Below the pieces are notes generated by a model, which was given only the letters and a program-made list of their open reading frames with translations, ran no database searches and had not been told where the DNA came from. Positions 29,367-38,724 of a DNA stretch of 64,000 nucleotides are shown in pieces (the stretch's first letter is position 1; every line of letters begins with the position of its first letter). The position numbers and the translations under genes are program-made. The stretch is from UBA8941 sp963780545. GTDB lineage: Archaea > Thermoproteota > Bathyarchaeia > TCS64. The DNA is taken from assembly GCA_963780545.1 (NCBI GenBank), contig CAWACK010000026.1, positions 1 to 64,000 of the forward strand, written 5' to 3'.

Positions 29367-29765
29367 GTGCGTTTTAAGTATCCTTGCATTGAGACCATTT
29401 TATTAACATCGCCGACCATTCTCGTATTGACTGGCTTGACCATAATAGACGACCTACTGAGATTGATTCCGGGATCCTTCAGCGGCCTACCTTCACTTTT
29501 GGTGTTAGCGATCCCCTTCGTAATCGGCTTAATAATAGGATACTTGATCAAGAAGGTAATCAAGATCGGAATCATACTAGCGGTCCTCGCCCTCGTGGCT
29601 GCGTACTTCGGCTTCATCAACTTAGAAGCCTCGGTGCAGGAGGCGAAGAATCTAACTGCGACTTATGGACCAGTTGCTATGTCTTACCTCGCACTCTTCT
29701 TCGGAATTGTGCCACTAAGCATCGGCCTCATATTAGGAGTAATCCTCGGATTCATAATCGGATAA
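29367..29765 (+). CDS. FUN14-like small membrane protein
   Basis: The last 80 residues show two glycine-rich membrane helices before and after a short loop (VIGLIIGYLIKKVIKIGIIL, AYFGFINLE, then LSIGLILGVILGFIIG). This is the layout of archaeal FUN14-domain proteins. The frame opens with GTG at 29367, but the region around it (TTTTAAGTAT) looks like a TATA box. The true start is probably a downstream TTG or ATT, giving a protein of about 110 residues. Its function in archaea is unknown. The ABC1-type kinase gene follows 88 bases later. Confidence 0.6.
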   Translation: MRFKYPCIETILLTSPTILVLTGLTIIDDLLRLIPGSFSGLPSLLVLAIPFVIGLIIGYLIKKVIKIGIILAVLALVAAYFGFINLEASVQEAKNLTATYGPVAMSYLALFFGIVPLSIGLILGVILGFIIG

Positions 29766-29853
29766 ACCAATTTTTTTAACGACCACACATCCATGAACCT
29801 AAACAAGGGATACCCGCAATTCGTTTAAACGCTAGCGTGACGCTTCAAAATCA

Positions 29854-31497
29854 ATGGTTTCTCCCACCGGGCGCTACGAGCAGATAGCTGCGATCCTCCT
29901 CAAATACGGATTCGAGGACGCTGCCGCCAAACTTTTACCGAGCACGATTCAGTGGCGGATACATAAACAGAAGCCAGAGACCACCAACCTCGACGTCAGC
30001 AGGCGGATTCGACTAGCCCTCCAGGAACTCGGACCCGCTTACATAAAGTTTGGCCAGTTCATGAGTATGCGGCGGGAGCTTCTGTCCCCGGACCTAATCG
30101 AGGAACTGAAGCTGCTAATAGACCAAATGGAACCCGTGCCCTTCGAGCAACTCAAGCCAGTCATCGAGGAGTACTGCAATCCCATCGATGAGAGATTCGT
30201 CTACCTCAACAAGCGCCCCTTCGCCTCATCGAGCCTAGGCCAGACGCACCTCGGGAAGCTGAAGGATGGAACAGTAGTCGCTCTCATGGTCCAGCGCCCC
30301 AAGATAAGGGAAGCCGTCGAGATGGATCTCCACATCCTGATGTCGATCGCGGAAAGGGCGGAGAAGACGCCGACGGACCTACAGATATTCAACTTCCCCG
30401 GCGTGATAACAGAATTCGCCCGCCAGATAATGGCCGAACTAGACTTCGTGAGAGACGGAAAGAACGCTGACCTCCTCACCAAACACATGAAGGACTTCGA
30501 CGGCGTCAGGATCCCGAAGATCATCTGGGAGTACTCGGGGACCCGCCTCCTAGTCATGGAGTATATCAAGGGCGTCAACATCGATAAAGTGGAGCAGATA
30601 AGGAAGATGGGGGTCGACCCGAAGGCCATCGCCCTCCTAGGTCTCCGCGCCTACATGAAGCAGATCTTCGATGACGGCTTCTTTCACAGCGATCCAAGCC
30701 CAGTGAACCTGCTGGTGACTCCGAAGGGTGAGCTGGTATTCCTCGACTTCGGACTGATGGGGATACTGCGACCCGAGAAGAGGGACCTACTCCTCAAGTT
30801 GCTTCTAAGCATAGTGGACAAGGATGTCGATGAACTCATCGACGTCTTCTCGGCCCTTGAGATCAAAGTCAGGGAACAGTGGGTTGATTCCTTCAAGGAT
30901 GATCTATACCTTGCGCTAATCGAGGGAGATGAATTCAACTCAGCCCAGCCAGATGGAGGTGCGATGAAGGGAGTCGTCGGCGCTTTGAAGAAGTACGGGC
31001 TTAAGGTTCCCATGGCGACTATGCTGATGTTCAATGTCATCATTATGGTCCAAGACGATTGTAAGAGGCTCTACCCTGGGTTCGATTTCACCACAGAAGC
31101 TAAAACTACACTCACAGACATCACGAGGAGGAACCTGCTCAGCCAAGCGAACCTACGGAAGACTGGGTTCAGCATAATTGAGGCGTTCCAGAACGCTAAG
31201 GATCTCCCCGAGAGTGTAAACGGAGCCTTAAAGAGACTTTCAGACGGGTCGTTTACCTTTAAGATCGCCCGCGACGACCTCGAAGGACTTGGAAACAGCA
31301 TCGACAGGGTTTCCTATAAGATATTGTTGGGGCTCATCGTGGCCTCAATCGTCATCGGTATGAGCCTTTTTGTTATTGCTACCCAAAGCATGCTGACGCC
31401 CCCACTGTTCCAGATTACTATCCTCGTATACGTGCTCGCTATCTTCCTGGGCATCTTCTCCGTCGCGCAGCTTATTCGCGAGAGGGACAAGCGTTAA
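29854..31497 (+). CDS. ABC1/AarF/UbiB-type atypical kinase, ATP-site lysine replaced
   Basis: The 547-residue protein has the family's KFGQFMSMR motif (K65 to R71), the SSSLGQTH loop, MAELDF, a hinge LLVMEYIKG, HSDPSPVNLL and the metal-binding LDFGLMG (near 298), then two C-terminal membrane helices. At residue 145 the usual VAVKVQRP reads VALMVQRP: the lysine that contacts ATP phosphates is methionine. The nucleotide loop HADPHPGN is also altered to HSDPSPVN. Other residues needed for metal binding remain. Such proteins support isoprenoid-lipid or quinone metabolism in bacteria and eukaryotes; in archaea the role is open. It could be a pseudokinase. The gene is intact. Confidence 0.88.
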   Translation: MVSPTGRYEQIAAILLKYGFEDAAAKLLPSTIQWRIHKQKPETTNLDVSRRIRLALQELGPAYIKFGQFMSMRRELLSPDLIEELKLLIDQMEPVPFEQLKPVIEEYCNPIDERFVYLNKRPFASSSLGQTHLGKLKDGTVVALMVQRPKIREAVEMDLHILMSIAERAEKTPTDLQIFNFPGVITEFARQIMAELDFVRDGKNADLLTKHMKDFDGVRIPKIIWEYSGTRLLVMEYIKGVNIDKVEQIRKMGVDPKAIALLGLRAYMKQIFDDGFFHSDPSPVNLLVTPKGELVFLDFGLMGILRPEKRDLLLKLLLSIVDKDVDELIDVFSALEIKVREQWVDSFKDDLYLALIEGDEFNSAQPDGGAMKGVVGALKKYGLKVPMATMLMFNVIIMVQDDCKRLYPGFDFTTEAKTTLTDITRRNLLSQANLRKTGFSIIEAFQNAKDLPESVNGALKRLSDGSFTFKIARDDLEGLGNSIDRVSYKILLGLIVASIVIGMSLFVIATQSMLTPPLFQITILVYVLAIFLGIFSVAQLIRERDKR

Positions 31498-31530
31498 TTT
31501 ATGCCTCAGCTTTTCTCCTAGAGGTATCCC

Positions 31531-32238
31531 ATGTCGGAAAAGATCATTGGAATACTCGGTGGAATGGGACCCGAAGCTACCGCCGATCTCTACCTCAGGA
31601 TCATTAAGGCGACCCCCGCCAAAAGAGACCAAGACCACCCTAGAGTCATAATATACAGCAACTCAAAGGTCCCAGACAGGACACCTGCGATACTTGGAAC
31701 GGGACCGAGCCCTCTGCCGGAACTTATCCGCGCAGGCAAGAGGCTTGAAGAGGCTGGTGCCGACTTCGTAATCATCCCCTGCAACACGGCTCACTTCTTC
31801 ATCAACCAACTTCAGGAGGAACTTCGCATCCCCATACTCGACATGATCAAACTCTCCGCTGAAGAGGCGAAGAAGAATTACACGAATCTGAAGAGGGCGG
31901 GTCTCCTGGCGACAGATGGCACTTTAAAAAGTGAACTCTACAGGACTGCCTACGATAAGGCCGGGATCGAGATAATCGAGCCGACCCCTGAAAAGCAAGC
32001 AGAGGTGATGAAGGCAATTTACCAGTACATCAAGGCGGGTAACCTCATAGATGGCGGCTTGATGCTACGCGATGTGGCGAATGAGCTCGTTTCACTGGGT
32101 GCGGAACTAATCATCTGCGGCTGCACTGAGGTAAGCCTCGTCCTAAAGGATGGGAAACTACCGGTGCCCATCCTTGATCCTCTTCAGATCCTTGCGGATG
32201 CTGCCGTTGCTGAGGCACTGCCAAAGGAGCATGTTTGA
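31531..32238 (+). CDS. Aspartate/glutamate racemase family protein
   Basis: The 235-residue protein has ILGGMGPEATADLYLRII at the start, the first catalytic cysteine in VIIPCNTAHFF, and the second in LIICGCTEVSLV. These are the two-cysteine signature of PLP-independent Asp/Glu racemases. Length is typical for aspartate racemase. It converts L-aspartate (or hydantoin/glutamate in relatives) to the D-form; the precise substrate is not certain. It is preceded by the ABC1-type gene and followed after 3 bases by a YkgJ-type protein, suggesting co-transcription with the latter. Confidence 0.9.
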   Translation: MSEKIIGILGGMGPEATADLYLRIIKATPAKRDQDHPRVIIYSNSKVPDRTPAILGTGPSPLPELIRAGKRLEEAGADFVIIPCNTAHFFINQLQEELRIPILDMIKLSAEEAKKNYTNLKRAGLLATDGTLKSELYRTAYDKAGIEIIEPTPEKQAEVMKAIYQYIKAGNLIDGGLMLRDVANELVSLGAELIICGCTEVSLVLKDGKLPVPILDPLQILADAAVAEALPKEHV

Positions 32239-32241
32239 AAG

Positions 32242-32740
32242 ATGGTTGGTGATATGGATCTAGAAGAGGAGGACGAGGGGGTAGTCATCCATTATGCGAG
32301 GGGAAGGTTCACAAAAAACGCCATAGAGTACGTATTTTATTATCCAAAAGGGATAAGGTGGGGCTGCAAGAAATGTGGCGCATGTTGCAGGGATGCTTCA
32401 CATAGGCCAAGGAGGATCCTACTACTCCCAGCCGACGTCGATAGACTAGAGAATGCGGGGGAGAAGGATTTCAGCATCGATGTAATGCGGTGAGGATCCT
32501 TTCGTCGCTGAGATGAAGAAGAACAGAGGCGCCTGCGTCTATCTCACCCCTGAAGGTTGTAAGGTCTACCCAAATCGTGCTCTCCTCTGTAGGACCTACC
32601 CATTCTGGATCGAGCGCGATGGAAACATCTTCGAGATTATGGTTGACACCCGATGCCGGGGGATAGGACACGGCGGCGAACTCGACGAGAGCTTCTACAG
32701 GGACCTACTCATGCAGGCATTAGAGCAACGGGGCCTTTGA
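32242..32740 (+). pseudogene. YkgJ-type cysteine-cluster protein, one frameshift
   Basis: The first frame (32242-32493) has the CKKCGACCRDASHRPR motif of YkgJ-family proteins and the following LLLPADVDRL. The second frame (to 32740) gives CGEDPFVAEMKKNRGACVYL, then GCKVYPNRALLCRTYPFWIE, the rest of the same family. The join lies at about 32486-32492. Intact length is about 165 residues. The family coordinates zinc or an Fe-S cluster through its cysteines; the role in archaea is unproven. Both halves are well kept, so the break may be an error in the assembly. Confidence 0.75.
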
Positions 32741-32780
32741 GCCGACCTCTTTTATAGCACTCAAGTTAATTTTCAAAGCC

Positions 32781-33632
32781 ATGAGCCAACCAGATATCAG
32801 AGTAATGACTCACGGTGACATCGACTTCGCCTTAAGGCTCCAAGAGATGGTGGGCTGGGGTAACACCCGCGCCGACGCCGAGAGAAGCCTCTACTACGAG
32901 CCCCACGGATGCTTCGTGGCCAGTGTCGAAGGCGTCGACGTCGGCATAGTGAACAGCTTCCTATATGGGGAGGTTGGTTTCATCGGAAACCTAATCGTTC
33001 TCCCGGAAACACGTGGGAAAGGGGTTGGTGCGGCCCTCATGAGGATGGCCATAGATAGACTCACCTCCGAGGGGGCGAAGACTATCCGTCTAGACGCTGT
33101 TCAGAAGGCGATTCCCCTATACAGGCGGCTTGGCTTCAGTGAAGAGTACTGGTCACTGAGATACAGCGGCGTTGCTACAAAGTACCCCCACAGGGGTGTA
33201 GAGCCCATGGTTAGGGAGGACCTCGGGCAGGTAGTGAGGCTCGACCGCCGTTTCTTTGGTCTCGACAGAGAGCAGAAGCTTAGGAGGGTCCAGCATGACT
33301 TCTCAGACCTCTGCTTCAAAGCTTCGAAGGGGGGTGAGGTAAGAGGCTATATTATGGCTAAGCCCGGTGTTTCGAATGTTAGGGTTGGTCCATGGATTTG
33401 TGATCCCAAGTACGGTGAATTGGCTGAACCACTCCTAAACGCGCTCACGTCAAAGGTGGAGGGAAGGAAGATCTGGGTTGGGTTACCTGAGTTGAACAAA
33501 GCATCCGTTAAGATCATCGAGGGGAAGAGTTTCACACAGATGCCATCAAGTCTGAGGATGTGCTTTGGCTCCTGCAAGAAGGTTGAAGACGTGACGGGTA
33601 TCTTCGGGGTCGGAGCCCCTGACAAGGGTTAA
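32781..33632 (+). CDS. GNAT acetyltransferase with C-terminal YitH/HolE-like domain
   Basis: The 283-residue protein has an N-terminal GNAT domain (DIDFALRLQEMVGWGNT, GFIGNLIVLPETRGKGVGAAL for acetyl-CoA binding, LYRRLGF). A second degenerate acetyltransferase-like half follows (REDLGQVVRLDRRFFGLDRE to SFTQMPSSLRMCFG). This is the two-domain layout of the Acetyltransf_18 proteins; the target is unknown, probably a small amine. Its TAA overlaps the stop of the convergent gene by four bases (33629-33632, TTAA). Confidence 0.88.
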   Translation: MSQPDIRVMTHGDIDFALRLQEMVGWGNTRADAERSLYYEPHGCFVASVEGVDVGIVNSFLYGEVGFIGNLIVLPETRGKGVGAALMRMAIDRLTSEGAKTIRLDAVQKAIPLYRRLGFSEEYWSLRYSGVATKYPHRGVEPMVREDLGQVVRLDRRFFGLDREQKLRRVQHDFSDLCFKASKGGEVRGYIMAKPGVSNVRVGPWICDPKYGELAEPLLNALTSKVEGRKIWVGLPELNKASVKIIEGKSFTQMPSSLRMCFGSCKKVEDVTGIFGVGAPDKG

Positions 33633-34057
33633 GTTGAATGTCTGAAGACTATCCGCTCTCCCACAGAGAGAGGCGGCTCCTCGAGCTTCGAGGACTTTAG
33701 GAGGATACCCATGTGGTTGGGCATATGGTTTATGTCATAGCCTACGAGGTTTCCAATCCTCCTCCCATCTACAGTGACCTCATCCCCCGTGACTATCAGG
33801 CCACCCTTCTCTATCTCGAAGAAGGCAACCGCCGAGACCCTGTCGACGCTTCCCCCGGGGGCTGCCTCCTTCTCATCGGTAATCATCAATTCGTGCACCT
33901 CGTACTTTAAGACCGCCCGGCTCTTGGTGTCGAGTAATTTGAGACCGCGGTCCTTGAAGCTGACATGGAGGATGGCGACGATCTCTCCCTCGACTGGTCG
34001 GCGATCTCCGTAGAGATCTGGTGTGATCTTCTTTGGATCGTAAGGTGGTTTGCTCAT
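33629..34057 (-). CDS. Conserved protein of the DUF6917 type
   Basis: The 142-residue protein is of beta-rich character (VEGEIVAILHVSFKDRGLKLL, LIVTGDEVTVDGRRIGNLVGY, DINHMPNHMGIL). I tentatively place it with DUF6917 proteins of archaea and anaerobic bacteria on the DINHMPNH segment. A His-rich segment could bind a metal. No function is known. It lies directly downstream of the asparaginase-like gene on the same strand, six bases after its stop, so they may be co-transcribed. Confidence 0.6.
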   Translation of the reverse strand: MSKPPYDPKKITPDLYGDRRPVEGEIVAILHVSFKDRGLKLLDTKSRAVLKYEVHELMITDEKEAAPGGSVDRVSAVAFFEIEKGGLIVTGDEVTVDGRRIGNLVGYDINHMPNHMGILLKSSKLEEPPLSVGERIVFRHST

Positions 34058-34063
34058 CGCAGC

Positions 34064-35011
34064 CTACTCCGGGACATAGATTCCCTTCCGTTCCTCGGGG
34101 CCCTTCGAGTCAACATCCATGTAGTAGTGGATGCTTTCCCGACTCGTGGAGGCACTCATTGTGTCCCCCCTATTATTCATTGCGAGGCAGTTCATCCCAC
34201 CCTTCTCTTGTAGTTCGTTGATGTCCTTCATCCCTCGGAAGCATGCCTCTCGGATACTCAATCCGTTCTCCATGTAGGAGACGATGGTTCTGGCTAGGAC
34301 TAGCCTGATGCTCAGCTCACCACGCCCCGTGCACGCGCAGGCGCCAAATCGGTTGTCGCAGTAGTTACCAGCGCCGATTATGGGGCTATCACCAAGGCGG
34401 CCTGGGAACTTTAGGGCGGTTCCGCTGGTGGAAACACCGCTACAGATGTTTCCATTCTGATCCATCGCCATGATGTTGACGGTGCCGTGGCGTTTATCGC
34501 TCAACTTATCGTACCATTCGCGGAGCTTGAAATCCTTGATGTAATCGACGTACCAAGGTTTGTTCGCATCGTTCTCCGGCCACTTCCCGTATACGTCTTC
34601 GAGGAAGTTCCTGTAGACCTGCCTACTTTCCTCGGTGCTTAGATCTTGCTTCTTGAAACCCATCCATTCGGCGAAGATCCCCGCCCCATCACCGACAAGC
34701 ATAACGTGAGGGGCCTCTTCCATCACCTTCCTGGCAATGCTGATGACGTGGAGGTAGCCCTTCACTGCGCCGACGGCTCCTGTGCGGAGCGTCTTGCCAT
34801 CCATTATCGAGGCGTCGAGTTCTACATCTCCGAATAGGTTCGGTATGCCACCGAGGCCGACACTCGTATCCAACGGATTAGCCTCAACTAGCTTAATCGA
34901 CGCCTCTACGGCGTCGATAGCTGAGCCTCCATTCTTGAGTATATCGGCGCCCGCGTAGAGCATATCCTTAGAATTGTGGGTGCCGATGATGAAAGGCTTG
35001 ACCTTGACCAT
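34064..35011 (-). CDS. N4-(beta-N-acetylglucosaminyl)-L-asparaginase-like Ntn hydrolase
   Basis: The 315-residue precursor is of the type-2 asparaginase/aspartylglucosaminidase family. The self-cleavage site is T177 in the context KRHGTVNIMAMDQNGN, preceded by the alpha chain with LVEANPLDTSVGLGGIPN. The beta chain has GRLGDSPIIGAGNYCDN and GRGE, which bind the substrate. It should release aspartate from asparagine-linked sugar or beta-aspartyl compounds after autoprocessing. No signal peptide is present, so it is cytoplasmic. A DUF6917-type gene follows. Confidence 0.9.
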   Translation of the reverse strand: MVKVKPFIIGTHNSKDMLYAGADILKNGGSAIDAVEASIKLVEANPLDTSVGLGGIPNLFGDVELDASIMDGKTLRTGAVGAVKGYLHVISIARKVMEEAPHVMLVGDGAGIFAEWMGFKKQDLSTEESRQVYRNFLEDVYGKWPENDANKPWYVDYIKDFKLREWYDKLSDKRHGTVNIMAMDQNGNICSGVSTSGTALKFPGRLGDSPIIGAGNYCDNRFGACACTGRGELSIRLVLARTIVSYMENGLSIREACFRGMKDINELQEKGGMNCLAMNNRGDTMSASTSRESIHYYMDVDSKGPEERKGIYVPE

Positions 35012-35225
35012 GGGTTAGAGAATGGATTCAGGACGTATAAAAAACAGATAGAGACCATTTTTCGAGAGTTTTTTCGTATTTTTTACAGTATTGAACTATT
35101 GCTGTGATAAACATCAGCGTTTTTGTGGATCCTTGAGGTGATCTTAACTTGACGTAAGGAATGTACCCAAAATGTCTATTGATTGGACTATCACTCACCC
35201 GACTACCACTTCAACATCCTAGAAG

Positions 35226-35260
35226 CCTTAAAAAACGTGCCCAGATGATTACAGGTGATT
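35226..35260 (+). promoter_or_regulatory. Probable promoter and ribosome-binding site of the RFC operon
   Basis: CTTAAAAAAC at about 35227-35236 is placed about 30 bases before the ATG at 35265, where an archaeal TATA box is expected for a very short leader. AGGTGATT (35253-35260) sits just upstream of the ATG as a Shine-Dalgarno sequence. Confidence 0.4.
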
Positions 35261-35264
35261 CGTC

Positions 35265-36239
35265 ATGAGCGGAGGCATGTGGGCGGAGAAATACAGACCA
35301 AAGACCCTGGAGGAGATGGTCGATCAGACGGAGATCGTCGCTAGGATGAAAAACTTTGTCAAAGATAGAAACCTCCCCCACCTCCTCCTTGTGGGTCCTG
35401 CTGGCGTCGGTAAAACGACGAGCATCCTCTGCCTCTCCCGAGACCTCTACGGCCTCGGCTACCATAACTACATCCTGGAACTGAACGCAAGCGACGAGCG
35501 TGGCATTGATGTCATTAGGGAGAAGGTGAAGAACTTCGCGCGCACAGCTGCTATTGCAAGCGAGGTCCCATTTAAGATACTGATCCTCGACGAAGCGGAT
35601 AGCCTGACTTCAGCCGCCCAACATGCGCTCCGCCGCACAATGGAGATCTACACTCGAACCTGCCGCTTTTGCCTCATCGGCAACTACTCGGAGAACATCA
35701 TAGACCCCATACAGAGTAGGTGCAGTGTCTTCAGGTACAGTCCCCTCCCCGAAGAAGGGGTGAAGAAGTACATCGCCTCAATAGCTGAGAAGGAGAAGGT
35801 CAACCTCTTGCCAGAGGGACTTGACGCCGTCTATGATGCAAGTACAGGTGACCTGCGTAAAGCTATTAACCTCCTACAGGCTGCCGCGGCGACTCAGGGA
35901 GGTGAGGTCGACGATATCGCCATCTATAGTGTCCTAGGGAAGGTGAGTCCACAGCGAATACGAGACATGATCAACCTCGGGATAAAAGGCGAGTTTTTAG
36001 AGGCGCGGGAGATCCTGCGTAGTCTACTCATCGACGAGGGACTCGCCGCGGAGGATATCATAAGGATGGTCTACTCCGAGCTGATGCGAATGCAGATGCC
36101 GGAGAAGTGGAAGGTTAGGATCAGCGATGCCGTGGGGGAGGTCGACTTCCGTCTCACACAAGGTGCCCGCGCAGAGATCCAGCTCAGCACCATCTTAGCG
36201 AAACTCGCACTGGCCAGTGAAGAAGTGAATGAGCGCTGA
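35265..36239 (+). CDS. rfcS: Replication factor C small subunit
   Basis: The 324-residue AAA+ clamp-loader subunit has MWAEKYRPKTLEEMVDQ, Walker A GPAGVGKTT (44-52), Walker B ILDEAD, the arginine finger in IQSRCSVFRY, and the C-terminal collar domain. It loads PCNA together with the large subunit encoded right after it, whose start overlaps this gene by 11 bases, so the two are co-translated. Length matches archaeal RfcS. Unlike some archaeal genes it has no intein. Confidence 0.97.
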   Translation: MSGGMWAEKYRPKTLEEMVDQTEIVARMKNFVKDRNLPHLLLVGPAGVGKTTSILCLSRDLYGLGYHNYILELNASDERGIDVIREKVKNFARTAAIASEVPFKILILDEADSLTSAAQHALRRTMEIYTRTCRFCLIGNYSENIIDPIQSRCSVFRYSPLPEEGVKKYIASIAEKEKVNLLPEGLDAVYDASTGDLRKAINLLQAAAATQGGEVDDIAIYSVLGKVSPQRIRDMINLGIKGEFLEAREILRSLLIDEGLAAEDIIRMVYSELMRMQMPEKWKVRISDAVGEVDFRLTQGARAEIQLSTILAKLALASEEVNER

Positions 36240-37647
36240 TAGGTTGCCTTGGGCGGTCAGGTTCAGACCACGCATCGTAGCGGACATAGCGGATAACAGG
36301 GATGCGATCAACGAGCTCAGGCTATGGCTCCGCACATGGGAGAAGGGGATACCCGAAAAGAGGGCTGTTTTCCTCCATGGCCCACCTGGTACGGGGAAGA
36401 CGAGTAGCGTTCATGTACTCGCGGAGGAACTCGGCTTCGATCTACTCGAGATTAATGCCAGCGACTACCGAACAAGGACTCGAATGGAGGAACTCATCGG
36501 GAGAGCAACCACCCAGAACGTCACAATCTTCGGAAAGCGGCGACTCATCCTATTCGATGAGATGGAGGGAGTTAGCGGACACGAAGACATGGGTGGCATC
36601 GCTGCGATCTCAGATATAATCAAGACGACACGCGTTCCTATAGTTCTCATCGCAACCGCTATCGCCGAGGATAACGAAGAGAAGTTCCGTCCACTCAGAG
36701 ATAAGGCACAACCAATCGAATACAAGCCCATTCCTACCCTGGACATATACTCTAAGCTCGAGAGGATAGTGAGGGAACTCAACCTCCAAGCAACGCCAGA
36801 GGCCATAGAGGCTTTAGCCATCCATAGCGGCGGGGACCTCAGATCAGCGATCAACGACATGGAGGTCACAGCCCGCGGAAAGGGTGCAGTCACTGTTGAA
36901 GGCGTCGAAGATCTGGGAAATAGGGATAAACAGGAGTACACACCCATCATCGTCCACAACATCTTCGCAGCTAAGACACTACAGGAAGCCCGCCGCACCA
37001 TAAATCAAGCCTACGTTGACCACGAAGAAATCTTCGATTGGATATACGAGAACCTACCGCTAATCCTCGACGACAAGCGCGATCTCGTGGAGGGACTTGA
37101 AGCTCTAGCGAGGGCAGACATCTACGCAAAAAGGGCTAGAAGCAGCAGCTACAGGCTCCAGAAATATATGTTCAACGCGATGACTGGGGGCGTAGCCCTC
37201 AGCAGGACCAGATCCGAGGGCTTCGGCCTCCGTAGACAGGTGATAACCGCTGCGGCGAAACTCGGCTACACGCAGAACACATTCATCTTCCAAGAGACAG
37301 CAAACGGATTGATTGTTAAACCGGTGAAGTACCTGGGAGATAATTGGAGGCAAGTCAACGAGGCGTTCCGAGGCCTGGGCGCCATGTGGATACGTGGAGG
37401 GAACGGATGGGCGATCCCGTACCTTAGACCGCCGCAGCTTAAGTGGAGATATATACGCACATACCAAAGCAGACGGAAGCTCCAGAGTGTCGCAGTAAAA
37501 GTCGCCCTCAAGTGCCACGTCTCCAGCAATGAAGCTGTCTCCGAGGTCATACCTCTCCTTCGCCTAATCTATAAGGACAAGGCTATGGCCGAGGCCACCA
37601 CCGCTTGGCTAGAACTCGAGGAAGACGAGGTCGATTGGTTGAGCTAG
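36229..37647 (+). CDS. rfcL: Replication factor C large subunit
   Basis: The 472-residue protein starts LPWAVRFRPRIVADI, with Walker A GPPGTGKTSS (51-60), a Walker B segment LILFDEMEGVSGHED, and the sensor and collar regions typical of RfcL. Archaeal RfcL proteins often end with a PCNA-interacting motif (Gln, Leu and two aromatics); here the last residues are LELEEDEVDWLS and no such motif is visible. Possibly another contact is used. Together with the small subunit it makes the clamp loader. Its TAG overlaps the stop of the convergent GNAT gene (CTAG, 37644-37647). Confidence 0.95.
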   Translation: MSADRLPWAVRFRPRIVADIADNRDAINELRLWLRTWEKGIPEKRAVFLHGPPGTGKTSSVHVLAEELGFDLLEINASDYRTRTRMEELIGRATTQNVTIFGKRRLILFDEMEGVSGHEDMGGIAAISDIIKTTRVPIVLIATAIAEDNEEKFRPLRDKAQPIEYKPIPTLDIYSKLERIVRELNLQATPEAIEALAIHSGGDLRSAINDMEVTARGKGAVTVEGVEDLGNRDKQEYTPIIVHNIFAAKTLQEARRTINQAYVDHEEIFDWIYENLPLILDDKRDLVEGLEALARADIYAKRARSSSYRLQKYMFNAMTGGVALSRTRSEGFGLRRQVITAAAKLGYTQNTFIFQETANGLIVKPVKYLGDNWRQVNEAFRGLGAMWIRGGNGWAIPYLRPPQLKWRYIRTYQSRRKLQSVAVKVALKCHVSSNEAVSEVIPLLRLIYKDKAMAEATTAWLELEEDEVDWLS

Positions 37648-38684
37648 AATACATCAGATGATGCTATGTGCCAGTCTTCGACTCTTGTGAGTTCCACGCT
37701 TCCCCAATAGAGCTTATTTTCCCGCTCCTTCAAGTTGGATATGTTTCTCATTATTAGAGCGTAGACGTGATCTGGTTGAAATCCTAGGAGTCGAGCCGCC
37801 TCATTTATTGAGGAACCCTTTGTGGCGGTCATATAGACCTCGTTCAGCCTCTCATCGATTTCGAGGATACGCTTGATTGCGGCTGAAGCGACCCTTGGTC
37901 TATGGAATAGTGGCGTGTAGTCCTCCAAGAAGATGTTATAGGTATCGGCGTCTTCGTGTTCGAGGCTAGTCGCCACGAACCCGACCTCCCCACAGTCGCG
38001 GATGCGGTAGAAACTGCTTCTTCGAATCGGGTGACTGTACCTCCATTGAAAGTACTTTTCAGGCTTGTCGTAATGAAGCAAACTCGTGGAGGAGGCCCAG
38101 TCCTCGTATAATTTATGGGCTTCCACTAGGCTGCAGGGCACTACCTCCACATCTTCTTCGCCTTCAACTTTGATCCTCCTGAGGTTTGATGCCGTAGCTG
38201 CTAGGGCATACACATCCCCAGTTATCATTGAGCCCATCTTCTGGGCTGCACCGGTGGAGCCGGCGAAGTTGAAGCCCATTAGCATCTCAGGTCCCCTGCC
38301 AGCTAGTTCGCGGACCATGAACTTCAGCGTCTGCTGGAAGAGACCCATTCTTCTATGCTCCGACTCGACGAAGCCGTCGCACCCCTGCACTATTGGGAAA
38401 ACATCGACGCCGGCTCTGACCTTTAGTGGAAGGAAACTATTGAATGCGACGGGCTTCCCCTTGAACTCAGCGACGGCGATGGAGACGAAGCCGAGGCTGA
38501 AGGGGGTATCAACCATCTTCCATTTGAAGCGCACCTCGTCATACCGCTCATAAAGCGTCTCGTTTAGCCCTCGAATATATGCTTCGAGGTCACTTTCCTG
38601 GAACCATCTGACTTTGTATTCCCCGGACAAAGTATCAAAGAACGTTCCCTGTAGAGGGTGATAAAACCTCTCTTTGGAAGTCAA
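37644..38684 (-). CDS. GNAT-family acetyltransferase, large form
   Basis: The 346-residue protein has a GNAT-like N-terminal domain: VRWFQESDLEAYIRGLN, FPIVQGCDGFVESEHRRMGLF for the acetyl-CoA site, and MLMGFNFAGSTGAAQKMG. The C-terminal half has a FQWRYSHPIRRSSFYRI segment typical of the longer Acetyltransf_9/GNAT proteins. The substrate is unknown. It is a single gene; its stop codon overlaps that of rfcL on the other strand by four bases. Confidence 0.75.
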   Translation of the reverse strand: MTSKERFYHPLQGTFFDTLSGEYKVRWFQESDLEAYIRGLNETLYERYDEVRFKWKMVDTPFSLGFVSIAVAEFKGKPVAFNSFLPLKVRAGVDVFPIVQGCDGFVESEHRRMGLFQQTLKFMVRELAGRGPEMLMGFNFAGSTGAAQKMGSMITGDVYALAATASNLRRIKVEGEEDVEVVPCSLVEAHKLYEDWASSTSLLHYDKPEKYFQWRYSHPIRRSSFYRIRDCGEVGFVATSLEHEDADTYNIFLEDYTPLFHRPRVASAAIKRILEIDERLNEVYMTATKGSSINEAARLLGFQPDHVYALIMRNISNLKERENKLYWGSVELTRVEDWHIASSDVF

Positions 38685-38724
38685 AGGTGTTATAGAGCAT
38701 TAGACAAGAATCTAATTGATTGAC

